DNA of 64,000 bases from JAAYDI01 sp052034005. Lineage in GTDB: Bacteria; Planctomycetota; Planctomycetia; Pirellulales; Pirellulaceae. Position 1 is the stretch's first letter. Each line of letters begins with the position of its first letter. Below the pieces are notes generated by a model, which did not search any database, was not told where the DNA came from, and worked only from the letters and a program-made list of their open reading frames with translations. The position numbers were made by a program, and so were the translations under genes. The DNA is taken from assembly GCA_052034005.1 (NCBI GenBank), contig JBPOJB010000025.1, positions 1 to 64,000 on the forward strand, read 5' to 3'. Positions 44,750-53,700 of this stretch are shown here, one piece after another.

Positions 44750-47700
44750 TTAGAGGCTCTCGAGTTCGTCTAGCAGCTCCTCCAGAGCCCGGTCAAATGC
44801 ATCCAGGCTGTCGCCTGGCAGGCGATCTCGAGCCTGTCGGACAGCCACCCGGTTGCGAACCGCGACGACATGCGGTTCGGCTGGTTTGGCCATCCCCAGG
44901 TCTGGTTGACCCGGATGCCTGGGCTGCATGGAGCTGTCCGTAACAGCCGGTTGCCGAATGGCGGGCGACCCGGCCGGCGCGAAGTCCAGGTGCTTCTGGA
45001 ACGGCGTCTCACCGATTGTGCCCATCACCGTCAGGCCGAGCGGTGGAGTGCGGATCGGCCCGTCCACCGTCGGTGATGACCATGCCAGGTCAACGTCTTG
45101 TGGCTGCCGAGCCAGGCTGGCTCCCTGCTGGCCCGTCATGGCGTCGCCGCACGACGCCAGCACAAGCAGCTCGTCGTTGGCCCAACCCTGGGCGTCTCCT
45201 TCCCCTTCCTCCGCGCCTTCACCGACACGGGGATACCCCGTCAGGTCAATCAGATTCAAGTCGCTTAGCAAGGTCGTGAGGTTGGCACGCACGATCAGTT
45301 CGTCTTGCACGTTCACCTGCTTGTCACGGTTGTAGTCGTACCGATTGTCGATCGCCGCCGGCTTGAGGAGCGTGTGGAGATTCGCGCGCACGCCCAACGC
45401 ATCCAACACGTTGACTGCCGTGTCTTTCGGCGAATTGCCTGAGTCGCCGACGGCGTTGCCCCAGAAGTGCACATCTGGAGTGGCCAGCCCCGTGGCATCT
45501 GTCGCTTTCACGGTGACTTGCAGCCAAGTCTTCCGGACCGCACTGTCTGGAAACACGATAGTCACCCGGTCGCTGCCGTCCGTGCCCGCGCCCGGCCGCA
45601 CGTCGATCGTGATCAAAGCAGGATCCAATGCCAACGGTGACCAGCCGGCTGGGTTGTTGTGGTTTCCTGTCCGGAACTCGAAATCGACTACGGACAGGCC
45701 GCTCGGATCGGCCACATTCGCGATGTCGACCATGATCCCATTGATGCCCCGACTGTAACTCGTGTAGTTCGCGAATGTCGCGTGCTGGCCGGCAACCAGC
45801 GCTTGTTTGTCGGGAGCAATCGCCGCGTCGTCGAATACATTGGCCGCCGGGTCGCCATTGGGAAAACCCGCGTGCGCGTCCCATCTCGAGTTGTTGTAAA
45901 AGATGTGGCGGCCTGCAATCGTGCTGTGCGTGACCCACACATCGCTGGCATTGTCGACCAGCGGGTTGTCCAGTAGATCGACGATGCCGGACCCGGCGGC
46001 AAGAAGTGTCAGCACATACGTGCCCGCCGTGCGAGTGAGCGGGGTAAGGTTGCTCAAGTGCCACGTCACGTCGTCGTTGCTCGTCAACGTCTGTGATGCG
46101 GTCAGGAGATTGTCGCCTCCGTTCCGTGTCAGTGTGAGATCGCTCAACTCGAACCCCACGATCGGTTCGCTGAAGACGATCGTGATCGTGTCTACATGAG
46201 TCGTCCGCGGGTCGGGGGCAACGTGGAGCACGTCGGCCCTGGGGGGATCCGCATCATTGACCACCACCCGCACGTCGTCCAGGTACAACTGCGAACCAGA
46301 GAGTCCATCCGCCTCGCGCCGGAAGCGGATGTAGACATCCGCATCCAGCGCAATGCCGAGCAGCGCCGCCTGCGCATCAAGGTCCAGGAAATAGTCCCCG
46401 TACGTGGTCGGCACGGCGACCGACAGCGCGGTCTGCCAGCTCCCGTCTGCACCGTCGCCGCTCAAGTCCACCGACAGCGTCCCGGTACCGTCCGGGCAGG
46501 ACGCCCAGAATGCCAGATACAGATCGGTTGCCGCCCCGTAGTCTGCCAGATCCAGCACGACGATCGCCGATTGCTGGGTGCCCGCGTCGGTGTGGAGCAA
46601 CAAGTGCTGGCTCCCGCTGTGTGGCGCCCCGGTAGACACCGGGAGGATCATCCCGCCCGCAACGCTCTCCAACGCCCAGTATGCGGGGGCCATCGACCAC
46701 TGGTCAAACGTCTCGCGGTATAACATGGGCGGCGCGGCCGGTGGCGACCAACTGGTCGGCTCCAGGTAGATTGCCGCTGCGTACACATCCGTCACCTGGC
46801 CGTTGAGCGCGTCCCCGTCCTGGTTCAGCGGGTTACCCGACGCGTCCAGGATCTCCGGACCCACTACCAGCCGGTAATAGCCCCGCGTCGTCTGCTCTGC
46901 AAATGTCAGGGCGAACTGCGTGCCGCCGCTGCCCGCCACCGGCACCACCTCCACCGGGATCGGCCGGCCCTGTGGGTCCAGCAGCGTCACATCCCGGCCG
47001 TCCGACTCAAAGCTCGACTGCAGGATCTCCTCGTCGAACGTCAGCGTGATCACGCTCAGCGGACCCTCCGTCGCCGGCACCAGAACCGGTGTGTGCGACA
47101 CCACCCGTGCGCCCGCCACGTCACCGATCAGCACTCGCACGTCGTCCAGGTACAATTGCGAGTCCGCGACGCCATCCGCGCTGTGACGGAAGCGCACATA
47201 CACGTCCGCGTCTAAGGCAATGCCCAACAGCGCGGACTGCTCGTCCAGGTCCAGAGAGTAGTTGTTGTACTCGTCTCGCGCAGTGATCGACGCCACTGTC
47301 CGCCAACTCCCGTCCGTGCCGTCATCGCTCAGATCCACCGACAACGTGCCGCCCCCGTCCGGGCACGCTGCCCAGAACGTCAGAGTCAGATCGGTCGCCG
47401 CGCCGTAATCCGCCAAGTCCACCACCAGAGTCGTCGACTGCTGCGTACCTGGATCTGTATCCAGCAGCAAATGCCCGCCGCTCCCATGCGGTGCACCGCT
47501 GGTCACCGGCCAAATCGTTCCGCTCCCAGTACTCTCCAATGCCCAATAGGGCGGCACCGTCGACCAGTCTTCAAACGGCTCGTGGTACAACTCCAAAGAC
47601 CCAGAGGATGGCGACCAACTCGCCGGCGCCACGTAGATGCGACCCTGATAGGCATCCGTTAACTGACCGCCCCACGCGTCCCCGTCCTGGTTGAGTGGGT

Positions 47701-50700
47701 TGCCCGAGACGTCCAGGATGTCCGGGCCCACTACCAGCCGATAGTACCCCCGCGTCGTCTGCTCCGCGAACGTCAACACGAACTCGCGGCCGCCGCTGCC
47801 GCCGACCGGCACCACCTCTACCGCGATCGGACGGCCCCGTGGGTCCAGCAGCGTCACGTCCCGGCCGTCCGATTCGAAGCTCGAGAGCAGCATCTCCTCG
47901 TCGAACGTCAGCCGGATCACGCTCAACGCGCCGTCCGATGCCGACACAACCGCCGGGACATGGGAGACCACTGCTGCGCCCCTGACGTCGCCCGACAGGA
48001 TCCGCACGTCGCCCAGGTACAGCTGCGAACCCGGTGCATCGTCCACCCCGTGCCGGAAACGGATCTGCACCTCCCCGTCCAACGCACTGTCCTGACCGGC
48101 CGTCAGGACGCCCAGATCCAACGCGTAGTTGTCATACGGGTCCGGCACGGCAACCGACCACACCGTCCGCCACGTGTCCTCCACGCCGCTGTCGCTCAGG
48201 TCCACCGACAACGTGCCGCCACCAACACACGTCGTCCAAAACGTCAGAATGAGGTTCCTCGACCCTGCGGAATCACCCAGGTCCACGACCACCGTCGCCG
48301 ACTGCTGCGTACCCGGGTCCGTGTCCAGCCGCAGGTGCCACCCGCCTCCGTCCGCCACGCTGCGAGGCAGCGGGTCAATAGACCCGCCGCCGGCACTCTC
48401 CAAGGCCCAGTGCGCCGGTACCACGGACCATTCCTCGAACGTCTCGTGGTAAAGCTCCGGCGGATCACCGGCAGGCGCCCAACTGGTCGGCTCCAGGTAG
48501 ATTGCCGCTGTGTACCCGTCCGCCGCCCGGCCGTTGAGCGCGTCCCCGTCCTGGTTCAACCAGTTGCCAGATACATCCAGGATTTCCGGACCCACTACCA
48601 GCCGGTAATAGCCCCGCGTCGTCTGCTCTGCAAATGTCAGGGCGAACTGCGTGCCGCCGCTGCCTGCCACCGGCACCACCTCCACTGCAACCGGATGGCC
48701 CTGTGGATCCCAAAGCAGGACGTCCCGGCCGTCCGCCTCAAAGCTCGACTGCAGGATCTCCTCGTCGAACGTCAGCGTGATCACGCTCAGCGGACCCTCC
48801 GTCGCCGACGCCAGAACCGGTGTGTGCGACACCACCCGTGCGCCCGCCACGTCACCGATCAGCACTCGCACATCGTCCAGGTACAATTGCGAGTCCGCGA
48901 CGCCATCCACGCTGTGACGAAAGCGCACATACACGTCCGCGTCTAAGGTAATGCCCAACAGCGCGGACTGCTCGTCGAGGTCCAAAGAGTAGTTGTTGTA
49001 CTCCTCTCGTGCACTGATTGACAGCGCCGTCCGCCAACTCCCGTCCGTGCCGTCATCGCTCAGATCCACCGACAACGTGCCGCCCCCGTCCGGGCACGCC
49101 GCCCAGAACGTCAGGTTCAGGTCGGTCGCCGCCGCATAGTACGCCAAATCCACCACCACGGCCGCCCACTGCTGCGTACCCCGATCCGTGTCCATTCGTA
49201 GCCCCTGGCCGCCGTCGGACGCGGGTACAATGGTCCCGCTGCCTGCAGTGGCCAACGCCCAGTAGGGCGGCGCCGTGGACCACGCGTCGAACGACTCGTG
49301 GTACAGCTCCGGTGGCGCGGCAGGGGGCGACCAACTGGTCGGCTCCAGGTAGATTGCCGCTGCGAACACGTCCGTCGCTTGGCCGTTGAGTGTGTCCCCG
49401 TCCTGGTTGAGCGGGTTGCCCGAGACGTCCAGGATGTCCGGGCCCACTACCAGCCGATAGTAGCCCCGCGTCGTCTGCTCCGCGAACGTCAACATGAACT
49501 CGCGGCCGCCGCTGCCGTCGACCGGCACTACCTCCACCGCGATCGGACGGCCCTGTGGGTCCAGCAGCGTCACGTCCCGGCCATCCGGTTCGAAGCTCGA
49601 GAGCAACATCTCCTCGTTGAACGTCAGCCGGATCACGCTCAACGCGCCGTCCGACGCCGACACAACCGCCGGGACATGGGAGACCACTGCTGCGCCCCTG
49701 ACGTCGCCCGACAGGATTCGCACGTCGCCCAGGTACAGCTGCGAGCCCGGTGCGCCGTCCGCCCCGTGCCGGAAACGGATCTGCACCTCCCCGTCCAACG
49801 CAATGTCCTGACCGGCCGTCAGGACGCCCAGATCCAACGCGTAGTTGCCATACGTGTCCGGCACGGCAACCGACCACAGCGTCCGCCACGTGTCCTCCAC
49901 GCCGCTGTCGCTCAGGTCCACCGACAACGTGCCGCCACCAACACACGTCGTCCAAAACGCCAGAGTGAGGTTCGCTGGCGCTACGGAATCACCCAGGTCC
50001 ACCACCACCGTCGCCGACTGCTGCGTACCCGGGTCCGTGTCCAGCCGCAGGTGCCACCCGCCTCCGTCCGCCACGCTGCGAGGCAGCGGGTCAATAGACC
50101 CGCCGCTGGCACTCTCCAAGGCCCAGTACGCCGGTACCACGGACCACTCCGCGAACGTCTCGTGGTAAAGCTCCGGCGGATCACCGGCAGACGCCCAACT
50201 GATCGGCTCCACATAGATGGTGGCGTGATACGCGTCCGTCGCCTGGCCGTTGAGCGCGTCCCCGTCCTGGTTCAACCAGTTGCCAGATACATCCAGGATC
50301 TCCGGACCCACTACCAGCCGGTAGTAGCCCCGCGTCGTCTGCTCTGCAAATGTCAGGGCGAACTGCGTGCCGCCGCTGCCCGTCACCGGCACCACCTCCA
50401 CCGCAACCGGATGGCCCTGTGGATCCCAAAGCAGGACGTCCCGGCCGTCCGCCTCAAAGCTCGACTGCAGGATCTCCTCGTCGAACGTCAGCGTGATCAC
50501 GCTCAGCGGACCCGCCGTCGCCGACACCAGAACCGGTGTGTGCGACACCACCCGTGCGCCCGCCACGTCTCCGATCAGCACTCGCACGTCGTCCAGGCAC
50601 AATTGCGAGTCCGCGACGCCATCCGCGCTGTGCCGGAAGCGCACATACACGTCCGTGTCCAACGCAACGCCGACCTGCGCTGACTGGGCGCCCAGGTCCA

Positions 50701-53700
50701 GAAAATAGCCGCTAGAGGTGTCCGATACGCTGACCGACAACGCCGTCCGCCAACTCCCGTCCGTGCCGTCATCGCTCAGATCCACCGACAACGTGCCGCC
50801 TCCGTCCGGGCACGCTGCCCAGAACGTCAGGTTCAGATCGGTCGTCGCCGCATAATCCGCTAAATCCACCACCACGGTCGCCCACTGCTGCGTACCCCGA
50901 TCCGTGTCCATTCGTAGCCCCTGGTCGCCGTCGGACGCGGGTAAAACGGTCCCGCTGCCTGCAGTGGTTAACGCCCAGTAGGGCGGTACCGTGGACCACG
51001 CGTCGAACGACTCGTGGTACAGCTCCGGTGGCGCGGCAGGGGGCGACCAACTGGTCGGCTCCAGGTAGATTGCCGCTGCGTACACGTCCGTCGCCTGGCC
51101 GTTGAGCGCGTCGGCGTCCTGGTTGAGCGGGTTGCCCGAGACGTCCAGGATGTCCGGGCCCACCAGCAGCCGGTAGTACCCGCGCGTCGTCTGCTCCGCG
51201 AACGTCAACATGAACTCGCGGCCGCCACTGCCGCTGACCGGCACCACCTCCACCTCAATCCGCCGCCCCTGTGGGTCCCAAAGCATTACGTCCCGACCGT
51301 CGTGCTCGAAACTCGACAGCAACATCTCTTCGTTGAACGTCAGCCGGATCACGCTCAACGCGCCGTCCGGCGCCGGCACGACCGCCGGAACATGGGAGAC
51401 CACCGTCGCGCCCCTGACATCGCCCGCCAAAATCCGCACGTCGCCCAGGTACAACTGCGAGTCCGCTGCCCCGCCCGCCCCATGCCGGAAACGGATCAAC
51501 ACGTCCCCATCCAACGCGACGCCCTGCCCAGCCGCCAGAACCCCCAGGCCCAACACATAGTTGCCGTACGTGTCCGGCACGGCAAGCGACCACACCGTCC
51601 GCCACGTGCCGTCCACGCCGCCATCGTTCAGGTCCACCGACAACGTGCCGCCTCCAACGCACGCCGCCCAAAACGTCAGAGTCAGCTCCCGCGCCACCGC
51701 GGAATCACCCAAGTCCACTACCACCGTCGCCGACTGCTGAGTACCACGCGCCGTGTCCAGCAGCAGACGCTGGCCGCCAGCCTGCCCAGAACCGCCGCCG
51801 ACCGAAGCCAGCGTCCCCCCAGCAGCGCTCTCCAAGGCCCAGTACGCCGGCGCCGCGGACCACTCCGCGAACGTCTCGTGATAGAGTTCCGGCGGCGCGC
51901 CGGCAGGTGTCCAACTGCGCGGCGCCAGGTAGATTTCCGCTGCGTACACGTCCGTCGCCTGGCCGTTGAGCGCGTCCCCGTCCTGGTTCAACCGATTGCC
52001 CGACGCGTCCAGGATTTCCGGGCCCACTACCAGCCGGTAGGATCCACGCGTCGTCTGCTCGGCGAACGTCAACATGAACTCGCGGCCGCCGCTGCCCGCG
52101 ACCGGTACCACCTCCACCGCAATCCGCCGACCCAATGGGTCCCAAAGCATGACGTCCCGGCCGTCCGCCTCAAAGCTCGACTGCAAGATCTCCTCGTCGA
52201 ACGTCAGCGTGATCACGCTCAGCGGACCATCTGTCGCCGACACCAGAACCGGCGTGTGCGACACCACTCGTGCGCCTGCCACGTCTCCGACCAGCACACG
52301 CACGTCGTCCAGGTACAATTGCGAGTCCGCGACGCCATCCGCGATGTGTCGGAAGCGCACATACACGTCCGCATCCAACGCGACGCCGACCAGGGCCGCC
52401 TGGGCATCGAAGTCGAGCGTATAGTTGCCGTACGTGTCCAAGACGCTGGCCAACAGCACCGTCCGCCAACTCCCGTCCGTGCCGTCATCGCTCAGATCCA
52501 CCGACAACGTGCTGCCCCCGTCCGGGCACACCGCCCAAAACGTCAGGTTCAGATCGGTCGCCGCCGTGTAATCCGTCAAGTCCAACACCAGAGTCGCCGA
52601 CTGCTGCGTACCCGGATCCGTGTCCATCCGCAGCTGCTGGCTGCCGTCAGACGCGGGTAAAACGGTCCCGCTGCCCGCAGTGGCCAACGCCCAGTAGGGC
52701 GGCACCATGGACCACGCGTCGAACGGCTCGTGGTACAGCTCCGGTGGCGCGGCAGGTGGCGACCAACTGGTCGGCGCCAGATAGATGTCTGCCACGTACA
52801 CGTCCGTCGCCTGGCCGTTGAGCGCGTCGGCGTCCTGGTTGAGCGGGTTGCCCCACGTGTCCAAGATGTCCGGGCCCACTACCAGTCGGTAGTACCCCCG
52901 CGTCGTCTGCTCCGCGAACGTCAACATGAACTCGCGGCCGCCGCTGCCGCCGACCGGCACCACCTCCACCGCGATCGGTCGGCCCTGTGGGTCCAGCAGC
53001 GTCACGTCACGGCCATCCGATTCGAAACTCGACAACCAGATCTCTTCGTCGAAAGTGACGGTAATCGTGCTCAGCACGCCGTCCCCCGCCGGTACGCTGA
53101 CCGGTCGATGCGATAACACGCGCGGACCGGTCGTGTCGTCTGCTACTACACGCACATCGTCCAGATACAATTGCGAATCTGCGAACCCTTCAGCTCCGTG
53201 CCGGAAGCGGATGTAGACATCCGCGTCCAGCGCAATGCCGAGCAGCGCTGCCTGCGCATGAAGGTCCAGGAAATAGTTCCCGTACGCGGCCGGCACGTTG
53301 ACGGACAAGGCCGTCTGCCAGCTCCCGTCCGTGCCGTCGCCGCTCAAGTCCACCGACAGCGCACAGCTGCCGACGGCGCATTTCGCCCAGAACTCTAGGT
53401 TCAGATCCGCCGCGGCCGCGTAGTCCGCCAGATCCAGCACCACGATCGCTGATTGCTGTGTGCCCGCGTCGGTGTGGAACAACAAGTGCTGGCCGGCGCT
53501 GTATGGTGCCCCGCTGGACACCGGGAGGATCATCCCGCCCGCGACGCTCTCCAACGCCCAGTAGGGCGGTGCAGTGCTCCACGCATCGAACGTCTCGCGA
53601 TAGAGTTCAGGCGGCGGGGCCGGTGGCGACCAACTGGTCGGCTCTAGATAGATCGTGGCGTGATAAGCGTCCGTCGCTTGGCCGTTGAGGGAGTTGCCGT